64,000 nucleotides of DNA from Actinopolyspora saharensis (GCF_900100925.1 NZ_FNKO01000002.1:1302001-1366000), one strand, 5' to 3'. Counted from the stretch's first letter, positions 50,525 through 61,689 are shown. Numbers and translations: made by a program. The notes: generated by a model from the letters alone, not told the origin.

Positions 50525-52639
50525 TCACTCGTACATCTGCTTCCACGCCTCGGGGCTGGTCAGCTCCGGCAGGGCGGCACGATACGCCTCCCGCAACCGC
50601 GACCACTCGCTCACCAGCCTGCGGTAGTCGGCGATGGCCCGAGTACCGAGCCTACGGAACTCCTCCGGGTCACGTCGCCGGAAGGCCGTGCCGCTGCCGT
50701 CGGCGGTGGAGACGGTGGCGCTGTCCAGCGATCCGAGCAGGAACCACCGAGCGCTGGCCGAGGGGATGTTGAGCTGGGGACGCCGCCGCGCCTCGGCGTC
50801 GGGCTGCTTGAGGTTGTGCAGCAGCGCCTTCGAGGCCCGCAGGGCGATTCGCGTCGTGCGCACCGGCGGGTTCAGCAGCTGCTCGACCAGCACGGGGTCG
50901 GCGGTCGGCGAGGGCAGGTCCCCGGCCGAGGAGAAGGTCTGCGCGTCGTCGTACTGCTCACGCAGCTTCCGCACCTCCGGCAGCGCCGTGCGCAGGCTCT
51001 CGAACAGCCCGTCCGGCCCGGCCATGAAGTCCTCGACCGCCTTGAGCTGCACCGCCACGGTCGAGTACTCCATCGAGAACAGGTGCCGCAGGGTGAGCTT
51101 GAAGCTCTGCTTGAGCAGGTTCTTCTTGACGTCGTCGGGACTGTGCAACGCCGCCAGGATCAGCCTGTTGCGGGTGTGGAAGTAGGCCGTCCAGTCGGTG
51201 GCGTCGTTCTTGTCGCTCCAGGGCATGTGCCAGACGGCCGCACCGGGCAGCGACACCGTGGGATAGCCCCGCTCACCCGCGCGGACGTGGTACTCGGCGT
51301 CGTCCCACTTGAGGAAGAGCGGCAGCGGCAGCCCCGTGTTCTCGATGACCTCGCGGGGGAACAGGCACATCCACCACCCGTTGTAGGTGGAGTGGATGAG
51401 CTTGTGCAGCTTGCTGCTCTCGCGCAGCGGGTACTGGGAGAAGTCGTGGTCGGTGGCCGCGCCGGGGGCGGCACGCCACATCGCAGCTCCCAGGTCGACG
51501 ACCTCGCCCATGGTGTGCAGCCGCGAGCGGGCCTGCAGGTTGAGCATGTGCCCACCCACGATCACCGGCTGGACGGAGGCCCTGGCGAAGGCGTTGGCCC
51601 GCAGCACCCCGTCCGGCTCCAGCGCGATGTCGTCGTCGAACAGCATCACCTGCTCGGCGTCGGAGTTGTACACCCCCTCGTACATCACGCGGGTGAAGCC
51701 ACCGGAGCCGCCGAGGTTCGGCTGCTCGATGACGTGCAGCTTGTCGCCGATCCTCCTGGCGGCCTCGTCGAAGCCGTCGGTTTCCCGGATCTTCTGCCCG
51801 CCCTGGTCGGCCACGACCACGCGCTCGACGAGTTCGAGCACCTGGGAGTCCTCGCCGAGGGTCTGCAGGGTCTGCACGCAGTCGGCAGGGCGCATGGTGG
51901 TGGTGCCCACCACGACGCGCTGCTTGGGCAGCCTGAGGTCGGTCGTCCAGGACGCCTCGTCGAGGTCGAGCTCGCTGTCGTTGGTGAACAGGTCGAACCA
52001 GATCCAGCCGCCGTCCTCGAACGGCTTGAGCGAGACCCGGAACTCCAGCCACCGCCACGACTTCGAGCTGGAGACCTGGGCGCCCTCCAGGTGGACGACG
52101 TCGCCGTTCGGCTTGGACCGGTACACGTCCAGCCGCCCGGTTCCGCGGACCTTCAGCCGCAGGACCACCTCGTCGATCTTGGTCCAGCGCTTCCAGTAGC
52201 TGGCGGGGAAGGCGTTGAAGTACGAGGCGAACGAGAGCCGCGAGTTAGCGGGAACCCGCACCGAACGCCTGGACAGCACGGTGGCGCGCTGGGCGAGGTT
52301 GTCCGGCTCGTCCAGGTAGAGCGGACGCGCGTCGAGCGGGTCCTCCGCCCGGGGGAGCAGCACCCGCTGCAGGACCTGTCCCGCGGCGACCCGCCGGTGC
52401 CCGGTCCGCACCGTGGCCGAGTCGCTGAGCTTGCTCTCCCCCGCCTCCGGCGAGGCGGGGGTGGTGCCGCCCTCGTCCGCCTGTTGTTCGGTCAGGTCCC
52501 CGGCTGCGACACCCGCGGCCTCCGCACCGGCGGGAGCGGGGTTCGCTTCCGCCTCCGGTGCTCCCGCCTCCGGGGCGCTCGGTTCCGATGGTTCCGACCC
52601 TGTCGGCTCCGATTCGGCTGGGGAAGTCCGGTCAGTCAC
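50525..52639 (-). CDS. glfT2: Galactofuranosyltransferase GlfT2
   Basis: 704 aa processive GT2 polymerase that builds the galactan by alternating 5- and 6-linked Galf. Seen: an N-terminal beta domain (about 90-240), a GT2 core with VVVADQG and QPNLGGSGGFTRVMYEG, and metal motif FDDDI (Asp335-337). HSTYNGWWMCLFPRE, KWDDAEYHVRAGERGY, AAVWHMPWSDKN and a helical C-terminal domain for tetramer and membrane contact follow. About 70 N-terminal residues are an extra Pro/Glu/Ala-rich segment. GTG start with GGAGGACTGAC, the RBS lying inside the end of glf. Confidence 0.95.
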   Translation of the reverse strand: MTDRTSPAESEPTGSEPSEPSAPEAGAPEAEANPAPAGAEAAGVAAGDLTEQQADEGGTTPASPEAGESKLSDSATVRTGHRRVAAGQVLQRVLLPRAEDPLDARPLYLDEPDNLAQRATVLSRRSVRVPANSRLSFASYFNAFPASYWKRWTKIDEVVLRLKVRGTGRLDVYRSKPNGDVVHLEGAQVSSSKSWRWLEFRVSLKPFEDGGWIWFDLFTNDSELDLDEASWTTDLRLPKQRVVVGTTTMRPADCVQTLQTLGEDSQVLELVERVVVADQGGQKIRETDGFDEAARRIGDKLHVIEQPNLGGSGGFTRVMYEGVYNSDAEQVMLFDDDIALEPDGVLRANAFARASVQPVIVGGHMLNLQARSRLHTMGEVVDLGAAMWRAAPGAATDHDFSQYPLRESSKLHKLIHSTYNGWWMCLFPREVIENTGLPLPLFLKWDDAEYHVRAGERGYPTVSLPGAAVWHMPWSDKNDATDWTAYFHTRNRLILAALHSPDDVKKNLLKQSFKLTLRHLFSMEYSTVAVQLKAVEDFMAGPDGLFESLRTALPEVRKLREQYDDAQTFSSAGDLPSPTADPVLVEQLLNPPVRTTRIALRASKALLHNLKQPDAEARRRPQLNIPSASARWFLLGSLDSATVSTADGSGTAFRRRDPEEFRRLGTRAIADYRRLVSEWSRLREAYRAALPELTSPEAWKQMYE

Positions 52640-52640
52640 G

Positions 52641-53951
<1,311 letters not shown>

Positions 53952-54087
53952 TCACGACGCCCGCCCGGGGCCTCCGGTACTTCTGCGTTTCCGGAGCGGA
54001 CCATCCGGCGTTCACCGTGATTTCGTCGCATACTCACCCGGCAGGAAGTGGACGAATCACGGACTATCCGCTCCAGCGAGGTGCCGC

Positions 54088-55197
54088 ATGTTCCGCGAGC
54101 TCACCGCCGGGACCGTCGCGCTGGCCACGGCCGTGCTGCTGGCCGGCGGGGTGACGAATCGGGAAGCGGCGCGGTCCGCCCCCGGACCGACGACACGGAC
54201 CACGGCCGAGCGGGTGGAACTGTCCACCGCCCCCACCGCACGGGGGCAGCGGGCCGCCCGCACGGTGCGGACCGACCGCCCGTTCAGCATGCTGGGGCTC
54301 ACCTGGGACGGCCCCGCCCCGGACCGGCTGCGCGTGCGCGAGCGGGCGGCTGGGTCGGGCTGGGGCGAGTGGCACGCACTCGAACCGCTCTCCCCCGCCC
54401 ACGCCCCCGAGGGACGTGACCGGGTTGACCAGGGGCGCGGCGCTCCGGACGGGGCCAGTCGAGTCCGCTGGGTCGGATCCACCTCGGCGGTGCAGGTACG
54501 CGCCCGGCGCGGCGGCGCGGACGTGACCGAACGGCTGCGGCTGATCGCGATCAGGCCTGCCACCAAGCCGACGCCCGGCGGACCGGACGCCCGGGACGGG
54601 CGGGGTGCGCGCCCACCCGTGGTCACCCGCGCCCAGTGGGGTGCCGACGAGAACCTCATGCGCTGGCCGCCGCAGCACGCGGCGACCACGCGGGCCGCCG
54701 TCATCCACCACACGGTGGAGACGAACGACTACACCTGCGCCGAGTCGGCCCGGGTCGTGCGGGGGCTGTACCACTACCACGCCGTTGAGCTGGGCTGGGG
54801 AGACATCGGGTACCAGGTGCTGATCGACAAGTGCGGAACGGTGTTCGAGGGGCGTACCGGCGGCCTGGACGGGCACGTGGTCGGTGGTCACACCAAGGGG
54901 TTCAACGCGCAGACCTTCGGGGTGGCGCTGCTGGGCAACTTCCAGACCGCCCGGCCGTCCGAACGCGCGCTGGCCGCGGCCGGCGACATCGCGGGCTGGA
55001 AGCTGGGAACGGTGGGGCGGGACCCGCTCGGGCGGACGACGCTGGTGTCCGGCGGCGGCAAGGACAACAAGTACCCGCAAGGGACCTCGATGACCCTGCC
55101 CAGGGTCTTCTCCCACCGGGACGTCAGCGACACCGCCTGCCCCGGCCGGAACCTGTACGCACGGCTGGACGACATCCGCCGCCACGCCGCCGGCTGA
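54088..55197 (+). CDS. Exported PGRP-type N-acetylmuramoyl-L-alanine amidase (Rv3811-like)
   Basis: 369 aa. Signal peptide (MFRELTAGTVALATAVLLAG). A beta-rich domain at about 65-155 (MLGLTWDGPAPDRLRVRERA, WGEWHALEP) precedes a peptidoglycan-recognition/amidase_2 domain. In that domain VTRAQWGADE starts the PGRP, IHHTVETNDYTC supplies a zinc His, a YQVLIDKCGTVFEGR strand follows, and SHRDVSDTACPG supplies the second His and Cys. It probably cuts the MurNAc-Ala bond in the wall. Mycobacterial Rv3811 lies at the same place next to glf but carries LGFP repeats, which are absent here. ATG start with GCGAGG upstream. An interspersed repeat follows. Confidence 0.9.
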   Translation: MFRELTAGTVALATAVLLAGGVTNREAARSAPGPTTRTTAERVELSTAPTARGQRAARTVRTDRPFSMLGLTWDGPAPDRLRVRERAAGSGWGEWHALEPLSPAHAPEGRDRVDQGRGAPDGASRVRWVGSTSAVQVRARRGGADVTERLRLIAIRPATKPTPGGPDARDGRGARPPVVTRAQWGADENLMRWPPQHAATTRAAVIHHTVETNDYTCAESARVVRGLYHYHAVELGWGDIGYQVLIDKCGTVFEGRTGGLDGHVVGGHTKGFNAQTFGVALLGNFQTARPSERALAAAGDIAGWKLGTVGRDPLGRTTLVSGGGKDNKYPQGTSMTLPRVFSHRDVSDTACPGRNLYARLDDIRRHAAG

Positions 55198-55199
55198 GC

Positions 55200-55420
55200 T
55201 TCGCCACGCAACCCACGCCAAGCCAGTCCCCGAAAAAGCCTCACCCCAACGCGGGCGCTTTGAGCCTGGGCAGGAGGAGAAGATCCGGTGCGTGAGTCGG
55301 ATGCATTGCACGGCCGGGCCGCTCGCCGCGTAGGTCGCTACTCAAGAGCGGCCCAACACAGCAAGGCGCCGACTCACGTGACGGCTAACCGGCCAGCTAC
55401 GCAAAGCTCCGCCGACTCTC
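55200..55420 (+). repeat. Interspersed hairpin repeat, copy 6 (type B)
   Basis: Starts at GCCACGCAACCCACG and carries a full type B hairpin: GTGAGTCGGATGCATTGCAC ... GGGCCGCTC ... GAGCGGCCC ... CCGACTCAC. Located between the amidase gene and the 3' end of the HAD gene. Confidence 0.8.
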
Positions 55421-55423
55421 ACC

Positions 55424-56236
55424 TCACCACCAGCGGTCCAACACTGCTGCCACCCCGTCGACCTCGTTGCTCGCCGTCACCTCGTCGGCGGCCTGGCGGA
55501 CGTCGGGGTGGGCGTTGCCCATGGCCACGCCGTGGCCCGCCCACTCCAGCATGGGGATGTCGTTGGGCATGTCCCCGAAGGCCAGGACGTCGGAGGTGGC
55601 GATCCCCAGGTCGTCCGCGACGCGGGCCAGCCCGGTGGCCTTGTTCACCCCGGGCGCGGACAGTTCCAGCAGCCCGGAGCCGGTCGAGTAGGTGACCTGC
55701 AGCCTGCTGCCGACCAGCTCCTCCGCCACCACGGCCATCTGGGCGCTGGTCATGCGCTCGTGCAGCACGAGCAGCTTGCCCGCGGGCGCGCCCACGAGCT
55801 CGTCGACGGGCACGACCTGCAGGTCCGGGTTCGGCCAGCAGCGGTGGAAGTCGGACTCGGCGAGGAACTGCTCGTCGACGCGGTCCCGGGCACCTCCGGT
55901 CGCGCGCTCCACTCCGAAGGAGCAGCCGGGCAGCGCTTCGCGCAGCGACTTGGTCACGTCCCGCAGCGTCACCGGGTCGACGTCGCTGGAGTGCAGCACG
56001 GTGTCGGCGGCGGCGTCGTAGATCACCGCCCCGTTGGCGCACACCACGGTGCCCGCCACCCCCAGCGAGTCCACGATTCGCGGCACCCAGCGCGGTGGAC
56101 GCCCGGTCACCAGCACCAGCGGGGTCCCGGAGGCGTCGACGCTGCGCGCGCTGCGGGCGGTACGGGCAGTGACCCTCTCGGCCGGGTCCAGCAGAGTTCC
56201 GTCGATGTCCGAGGCGACGAGGCACGGTTGGCGCAC
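55424..56236 (-). CDS. Cof-type HAD hydrolase (Rv3813c-like)
   Basis: 270 aa. HAD motifs: DIDGTLLDPAE at 10-20, VLVTGRPPRW, the Lys in NKATGL and FGDMPNDIPML near 215. The cap domain (C2b type) lies between. Cof-like phosphatases act on sugar phosphates, flavin or PLP phosphates; the substrate is not predictable. GTG start at 56236 after GGGGAC. Mycobacterial Rv3813c occupies the same neighbourhood. No operon partner. Confidence 0.9.
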   Translation of the reverse strand: MRQPCLVASDIDGTLLDPAERVTARTARSARSVDASGTPLVLVTGRPPRWVPRIVDSLGVAGTVVCANGAVIYDAAADTVLHSSDVDPVTLRDVTKSLREALPGCSFGVERATGGARDRVDEQFLAESDFHRCWPNPDLQVVPVDELVGAPAGKLLVLHERMTSAQMAVVAEELVGSRLQVTYSTGSGLLELSAPGVNKATGLARVADDLGIATSDVLAFGDMPNDIPMLEWAGHGVAMGNAHPDVRQAADEVTASNEVDGVAAVLDRWW

Positions 56237-56446
56237 GTCCCCATGATGCCCGCGAAACGCGGATTTCGTAACGCGATCGTGGTCACCCCTGAGCTCTGCG
56301 GCACCGACGGTGCGTCGTCACACACCGGGAGGCGGCGTCCCCGCGGCGGGTGAGCCGGAGAATTTCATAACACTGCCGCATGTACCTGTGCCTACGCCGC
56401 ACCGACCTCTCGTAGCGAATCCGGGTGAGCGTATACGGTCACGAGT

Positions 56447-57340
56447 GTGCGCGTTGGGATAGTGATTCTGCCCGAACATCGTTGGTGGGCCGCGGAACCG
56501 CTGTGGCGGATGGCTGAGGAGTACGGATTCGACCACGCTTGGACCTACGACCACGTGGGCTGGGGCTCGTTGGTGGACAAACCCTGGTTCGACGCGGTCC
56601 CCACTCTCACGGCCGCCGCGACCGTGACCTCGCGGATAAAGCTCGGAACCCTGGTGGCCTCGCCCAACTTCCGGCATCCCGTGCACTTCGCGCGGGAGCT
56701 CACGGCGCTGGACGACGTCAGCGACGGACGTTTCCTGCTCGGAGTCGGCTCGGGGGGACACGGTTTCGACACGCAGGTGTTCGGTGGACGCGCGTTGTCC
56801 GCCGAGGAGCGCGGCAATCGCTTCACCGAGTTCCTCGAACTGCTGAACACCATTCTGACCTCGGACAACGCCAGTTTCGACGGTGAGTACTACTCGGCCG
56901 TGGAGGCGCGTCGCGCCCCGGGATGCGTGCAGACGCCGCGGGTGCCGTTCGTGGTGGCCGCCGAGGGCGCGCGGGCCATGCGGTTGGCCGCGCGGTTCGG
57001 GAACGGCTGGGTGACCACGGGACGCCCGCCCGGCACCGAGGTGACCGACAGCACGACGTGGTGGCGCCGCCTGCGGGACAACACCGAGCGCTTCGACGAG
57101 GCGCTCCAGCAGCAGGGGCGCGTTCCGGGCAGGGTGCCGCGCTACCTCAACGCCGACGCCGGGCCGTCCTACTCGCTGTCCAGCGTCGAGCACTTCAGGG
57201 ACGTGCTGGGCAGGGCTTCCGAACTCGGGTTCACGGACGTGATCGTGCACTGGCCGCGCACCGAGGAGCCGTTCGAGGGCAGGGAGTCGATCCTCGAGGA
57301 GGTTTCCAGTGAGGTGTTGCCCGGCCTCAAGGAGCATTGA
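56447..57340 (+). CDS. LLM-class flavin/F420-dependent oxidoreductase
   Basis: 297 aa luciferase-like monooxygenase fold. Seen: MRVGIVILPEHRWW, AEEYGFDHAWTYDHVGW, TVTSRIKLGTLVASPNFRHPV, a LGVGSGG phosphate loop near 100 and EHFRDVLGRASELGFTDVIVHWPR at the end. It probably uses F420 or FMN; the substrate is unknown. GTG start; TATACG lies 9 nt upstream with no RBS. Followed immediately by an interspersed repeat. Confidence 0.88.
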   Translation: MRVGIVILPEHRWWAAEPLWRMAEEYGFDHAWTYDHVGWGSLVDKPWFDAVPTLTAAATVTSRIKLGTLVASPNFRHPVHFARELTALDDVSDGRFLLGVGSGGHGFDTQVFGGRALSAEERGNRFTEFLELLNTILTSDNASFDGEYYSAVEARRAPGCVQTPRVPFVVAAEGARAMRLAARFGNGWVTTGRPPGTEVTDSTTWWRRLRDNTERFDEALQQQGRVPGRVPRYLNADAGPSYSLSSVEHFRDVLGRASELGFTDVIVHWPRTEEPFEGRESILEEVSSEVLPGLKEH

Positions 57341-57710
57341 GAAGTTGTAGCGGAGCTCTGCGTAGCCGGCCGGTTAGCCGGCACGTGAGTCGGCGCCTTG
57401 CTGTGTTGGGCCGCTCTCGAGTAGCGACCTGCGCGGCGAGCGGCCCGGCCGTGCAATGCCTCCGACTCACGCACCGGAGCTTCTCCTCCTGCTCAGGCTG
57501 AAGCGCTCGCGTTGGGGTGGAGGTTTTTCGGGGACTGGCTTGTCGTAGGTGGTTGCGTGGCCGAACCTCAGTCGGGGCCTCGCTGCGGGTGCCCCGACGT
57601 CGGGTAGCCACCTACACAACGTCTCCGGCCGTCCTCGCGAGACCCGTGACTGAAACCCCCCGGCAGTGCCGATTGACTGAGCTCAGAGCGCTGCCGGGAC
57701 GCACCACCGC
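57341..57710 (-). repeat. Interspersed hairpin repeat, copy 7 (type B reversed, then type A)
   Basis: Type B in the orientation opposite to copy 6 (CGGCACGTGAGTCGGCGCC ... CTCCGACTCACGCACCGGAG), then a TCAGGCTGAAGCGCTCGCGT joint, then type A (TGGCCGAACCTCAGTCGGGG ... GAGACCCGTGACTGAAACC). Confidence 0.8.
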
Positions 57711-57796
57711 TCGGGGACGTTTCGGCGCGCTCCCCGAGCGGTAGTCCTGTGCGGAGGAGTTCTCCCGTCGGAACACCGATCTCGTGGGGAGGTGCG

Positions 57797-58441
57797 ATGG
57801 CGGAACGGGACACCGCCCGCGGACTGCTGGAAGTCGCGGGCACCACCTACGCGTCCGAGGCCGGGATCAAGCTGCGCGACCAGCCCGCCCCGCTGTACCG
57901 GCTGCTCGTGCTCTCGGTGCTGCTGTCCACCCGCATCAAGGCCGAGATAGCCGTTTCCGCCTGCCGCGAGCTGGCGGAGTTCGGAACGCCCGAGCGGATG
58001 CTCGCGGCCACCTGGCAGCAGCGGGTGGACGCCCTCGGCAGGGGGCACTACGTGCGCTACGACGAGAGCACGGCCACCGCGCTGGGGGAAGGTGCCGAAC
58101 TGCTGCGGAGGAAGTACGGCGGGGACCTGCGCCGACTGCGCCGCGCGGCCGACGGCGACCTCGGGAAGCTGCGCGCGGGGCTGCGCGAGGTGCCCAAGCT
58201 GGGGCCGGTCGGGGTGGACATCTTCTGCCGCGAGGCCCAGGAGGTCTGGCCCGAGCTGCGCCCCCACTTCGACAAGAAGGCCCTGACGGGTGCGGAGCGG
58301 GCGGGGTTGCCCGCGGACGGGCAGCGGTTGGCAGCCCTGGTCGACGACTCCGACCTGGCCCGGCTCGCCGCCGCCTGCGTGCGGGTCACCCTGGAGAAGG
58401 GGCTGGTCGAGAAGCTGAGTCAGGAAGCCACCACGGGGTGA
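57797..58441 (+). CDS. HhH-GPD-like (endonuclease III-related) protein
   Basis: 214 aa, helical, with ATG start after GGGGAGG. Seen: LLVLSVLLSTRIKAEIAVSACREL (the helical start of the HhH-GPD fold), then VPKLGPVGVDIFCREAQEVW, the helix-hairpin-helix with the GPD Asp. The iron-sulfur cysteine cluster and the catalytic Lys of true endonuclease III are not evident. It may be a monofunctional glycosylase-like or structural relative. Actinobacteria often have such genes annotated simply as endonuclease. It lies between two repeat copies, 7 and 8. Confidence 0.75.
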   Translation: MAERDTARGLLEVAGTTYASEAGIKLRDQPAPLYRLLVLSVLLSTRIKAEIAVSACRELAEFGTPERMLAATWQQRVDALGRGHYVRYDESTATALGEGAELLRRKYGGDLRRLRRAADGDLGKLRAGLREVPKLGPVGVDIFCREAQEVWPELRPHFDKKALTGAERAGLPADGQRLAALVDDSDLARLAAACVRVTLEKGLVEKLSQEATTG

Positions 58442-58444
58442 TGA

Positions 58445-58852
58445 AACGTGCGGCAGTTTGCTCAGTGGGCCGGTTAGCCGGCACGTGAGTCGGCGCCTTG
58501 CTGTGTTGGGCCGCTCTTGAGTAGCCACCTACGCGGCGAGCGGCCCGGCCTTGCAATGCATCCGACTCACGCACCGGATCTTCTCGTCCTGCGTGGGCTC
58601 AAAGCGCTCGCGTGGAACGGAGCCTTCCATCTGAAGTGCGCAGAGCACCCGAACAGGAACAGAAACTCCCGACCAACAGGCCCACACCAACGAAAGCGCT
58701 GTGAGCCCGAGCCACCGGCACCGCCGCGGGTTCTCAGTCGAGTGCCCGGCGAGGACGGTCCCGACGTCGTGTAGGTCGCTACCCGATGTCGGGGCACCCG
58801 CAGCCGGGCGCCGACTGAGGTTCCGCCAAGTGACCCACCAAGCAGCGGGAGC
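58445..58852 (-). repeat. Interspersed hairpin repeat, copy 8 (type B reversed, then type A reversed)
   Basis: Carries GGCCGGTTAGCCGGCACGTG, type B (GTGAGTCGGCGCC ... GAGCGGCCCGGCC ... CCGACTCAC), a CCTTCCATCTGAAGTGCGCA joint also seen in copy 10, and type A ending GGCGCCGACTGAGGTTCCGC. It is essentially the reverse complement of copy 10. Confidence 0.85.
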
Positions 58853-58870
58853 CGCCACGGAGAAACCCCG

Positions 58871-60130
58871 TCAGGGGGTGAGCAGTTCCTTTCCACCCAT
58901 GAATGGCCGCAGCGCCTCCGGCACCCGCACGGAACCGTCGGCGAGCTGGTGATTCTCCAGCAGGGCCACGATCCACCTGGTGGTGGCCAGGGTGCCGTTG
59001 AGGGTGGCCGCGATGCGGTTGCCGCCCTCCTCGTCGCGGTGGCGGACGTTGAGCCTCCGCGCCTGGAAAGTGGTGCAGTTGGAGGTGGAGGTGAGCTCGC
59101 GGTACTCCTGCTGGCTCGGGAACCACGCCTCGCAGTCGAACTTGCGCGCGGCGCTGTCCCCGAGGTCCCCGGCCGCGGTGTCGATCACCCGGTAGGGCAG
59201 CTCCAGCTTGCCGAGCATGTCCTCCTCGGCGGCCAGCAGCCGCTCGTGCTCCTCCCGCGCCTGCTCCGGGGCGCAGTAGACGAACATCTCCAACTTGTTG
59301 AACTGGTGCACCCGGATGATCCCCCGGGTGTCCTTGCCGTAGGAGCCCGCTTCCCTGCGGAAGCAGGTGGACCACCCGGCGTAGCGCCGCGCCCCCTCGG
59401 AGAGGTCCAGGATCTCGCCCTGGTGGTAGCCGGCCAGCGGGACCTCCGAGGTCCCGACGAGGTACAGGTCGTCCTCCTGCAGGTGGTAGACCTCGGAGGA
59501 GTGCGCCCCCAGGAAGCCGGTGCCCTCCATGATCTCGGGCCGCACCAGCACCGGGGGGACGGTGAGCGTGAACCCGGCGGCCGTGGCGCTGGCCGCTGCC
59601 ATGTTCAGCAGCGCCAGCTCGAGTTGGGCCCCGACTCCGGTCAGGAAGTAGAACCGCGCTCCGGACACCTTGGCCCCGCGCTCCATGTCCAGGGCGCCGA
59701 GGGCGGTTCCCAGGTCGAGGTGGTCGGAGACCTCGAAGTCGAACTCCGGCGGGGTGCCCACGTGCTTGAGCACCACGTAGTCCTGCTCACCGCCGGGTGG
59801 CGTCTCGGGTTCGATGATGTTGGCGACGGCGCGCTGCACGCGGTCCAGCTCGGCCTCGGCAGCGGTCTGCTCCGCCTCGGCCTCCTTGACCCGGCTCGCG
59901 AGTTCCTTGGCGCGGGACAGCAGCTGCTCCCGTTCCTCACCCGTGGCCTTGCCGACCTCCTTGCCCATTCGCTTCTGCTCGGCACGCAGGTCGTCGGCAC
60001 CGGCCACCGCGGACCTGCGCCGCTCGTCGGCGGCGAGCAGGGCATCCACCAGGGAGGGGTCCTCCCCACGGGCGCGCTGCGAAGCGCGCACGGCTTCCGG
60101 GTCCTCGCGCAGCGTCTTCAGGTCGATCAC
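58871..60130 (-). CDS. serS: Seryl-tRNA synthetase
   Basis: 419 aa class II synthetase. N-terminal coiled-coil arm at about 30-105 binds the long variable arm of tRNA-Ser. The catalytic core has motif 2 [21 protein letters not shown], motif 3 [18 protein letters not shown], and the serine-site TSEVPL and LEMFVY. GTG start at 60130. Four tRNA-Ser genes lie elsewhere in the window. Mycobacterial serS (Rv3834c) has the same downstream neighbours Rv3835-Rv3836. Divergent from the Rv3835-like gene. Confidence 0.96.
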   Translation of the reverse strand: MIDLKTLREDPEAVRASQRARGEDPSLVDALLAADERRRSAVAGADDLRAEQKRMGKEVGKATGEEREQLLSRAKELASRVKEAEAEQTAAEAELDRVQRAVANIIEPETPPGGEQDYVVLKHVGTPPEFDFEVSDHLDLGTALGALDMERGAKVSGARFYFLTGVGAQLELALLNMAAASATAAGFTLTVPPVLVRPEIMEGTGFLGAHSSEVYHLQEDDLYLVGTSEVPLAGYHQGEILDLSEGARRYAGWSTCFRREAGSYGKDTRGIIRVHQFNKLEMFVYCAPEQAREEHERLLAAEEDMLGKLELPYRVIDTAAGDLGDSAARKFDCEAWFPSQQEYRELTSTSNCTTFQARRLNVRHRDEEGGNRIAATLNGTLATTRWIVALLENHQLADGSVRVPEALRPFMGGKELLTP

Positions 60131-60268
60131 GGCAGGTCAGCCTAGCTTGCGACGGGGCGGCGGGCGAGCCCGGGTACTTCCGCGGCGCTCCGGTCCGCGA
60201 CCTGCGCCCCCCCGGGCAGCCACCCTTGCTTGAGCGGCCCGCACGAGGTGCAGGCAGTATGGAAGGTG

Positions 60269-61315
60269 ATGGCCGAGTCCCCCGAACCCGCACAGCAGGA
60301 CCAGCGGTCCGACTCGACGTCCTCCGCGGAGGGCAGGCGTGCGCGACGTGACTCCGCGAACGCCCGGCTGGTGATGATATCGGCCGTTCTCGGTGCTCTG
60401 CTGGTTTTCACCGTTGCGGCGGCGTTGAACTGGCCGTCCTCGGAGACCCCCGATTCGACGGGGGGTGGAGTGGGCGAGCAGCAGACGAGCGCCGCTCCGC
60501 CTCCGCCGTTCGAGGCCGCGGCTGGGACGTGCCTGAACTGGACCGAGCCGGACGCCAGCGACATCCGCAAGGTGAACTGCTCGGAACCCCACCTCTTCGA
60601 GATGACCGGGAAGAGTGAAGTGTGGGCGCGCTTCGGCCCGGACGCCCCCTTCCCCAGCACCGAGGTGTTCAACGAGCTCAAGTCGCAGCGCTGCACCGAC
60701 GTGGCTCGCCAGTACCTCGACGAGCAGTTCGACCCGCACGGCCGGTTCGAGGCCAGCGCCTTCCTCCCGAGTCGGGAGAGCTGGAACAACGGCGACCGCA
60801 CGCTGCACTGCGCGCTGCAGCAGCCCGGACCGGCGGGGAAGCTGTACAGGTTCGACGACAAGGTGGGCCGGCTCGACCAGTCCGACACCTACGAGGTGGG
60901 GACCTGCCTCGGCATCAGCGGCAACTCGCTGTCCTCTCCCACGGAGTGCTCGAAGCAGCACTCCGTGGAGATCGTCGGTGTCGCCGACCTGAGCAAGGAG
61001 TTCGACGAGGGGTATCCCGCCACGCAGGACCAGGACAAGTACCTGATCACCACCTGCCAGGAGCAGCTGAAGAACTACGCGGGCAGCAAGAACGCCGCCG
61101 AGGACAAGGGGCTGGCGCTGTACTGGGACAACCTCCAGGAGGAGAGCTGGCAGGCCGGTTCGCGCAAGGTCAACTGCAAGGTGGCGGCTCCTCAGGAGAA
61201 CGACGACGGGTTCTCCCCGGTCACCGGAAGCGTGGCCGCCGAGGTTTCGATCTCCGACCAGCCCGCCCCGACCACTTCCCCGACTCCCGGCGTACCGGCA
61301 ACAGGCACGAGGTGA
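60269..61315 (+). CDS. Membrane-anchored septum-formation-family protein (Rv3835-like)
   Basis: 348 aa. A cytoplasmic Ser/Arg-rich N-terminus (1-33), one membrane helix (about 36-57, VMISAVLGALLVFTVAAAL), a Pro linker and an external domain. The external domain has repeated motifs GTCLNW...VNCSEPHLFEMTG and GTCLGI...ECSKQHSVEIVG, each of two Cys and one His, the duplicated septum-formation (DUF4190/Septum_form) module. C-terminal Pro/Thr-rich tail. ATG at 60269, GGAAGG close upstream. The next gene starts 7 nt after its stop. Function in division is suggested for the family only. Confidence 0.85.
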   Translation: MAESPEPAQQDQRSDSTSSAEGRRARRDSANARLVMISAVLGALLVFTVAAALNWPSSETPDSTGGGVGEQQTSAAPPPPFEAAAGTCLNWTEPDASDIRKVNCSEPHLFEMTGKSEVWARFGPDAPFPSTEVFNELKSQRCTDVARQYLDEQFDPHGRFEASAFLPSRESWNNGDRTLHCALQQPGPAGKLYRFDDKVGRLDQSDTYEVGTCLGISGNSLSSPTECSKQHSVEIVGVADLSKEFDEGYPATQDQDKYLITTCQEQLKNYAGSKNAAEDKGLALYWDNLQEESWQAGSRKVNCKVAAPQENDDGFSPVTGSVAAEVSISDQPAPTTSPTPGVPATGTR

Positions 61316-61322
61316 TGCGGCA

Positions 61323-61673
61323 GTGCCAGTCGAGATGACCCGCCAGCGGTTCGAGGAGCTCGTGAGCGACGCCCTGGACACGGTCCCGAGCGGGCTCATG
61401 GCCGAGCTGAACAACCTCGTCGTGCTCGTGGAGGACCACCACCCCGAGGACGAGTCGCTGCTGGGGCTGTACGAGGGGGTCGCGCTGACCGAGCGGGACA
61501 GCACCTACGGCGGGGTGCTGCCGGACCGGATCACCATCTACCGCGAGCCGCTGCTGGAGATGTGCTCCGACGAGCAGGAGGTCATCGACGAGGTGGCCGT
61601 GACCGTGGTCCACGAGCTCGCGCACCACTTCGGCATCGATGAGGCGAAGCTGCACGCGCTGGGGTGGGGCTGA
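61323..61673 (+). CDS. Zincin-like metallopeptidase (Rv3836-like)
   Basis: 116 aa minimal zincin. Zinc motif HELAHHFGID near residues 96-105 (HExxHxxGxxD). The N-terminus PVEMTRQRFEELVSDALDTV is characteristic of the Rv3836 family (DUF1025/metallopeptidase). Cytoplasmic, no signal. The substrate is unknown. GTG start 7 nt after the preceding gene, so the two are an operon as in mycobacteria. It is followed by a partial repeat copy. Confidence 0.88.
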   Translation: MPVEMTRQRFEELVSDALDTVPSGLMAELNNLVVLVEDHHPEDESLLGLYEGVALTERDSTYGGVLPDRITIYREPLLEMCSDEQEVIDEVAVTVVHELAHHFGIDEAKLHALGWG

Positions 61674-61689
61674 TTCCGGGGGAGAGAGT

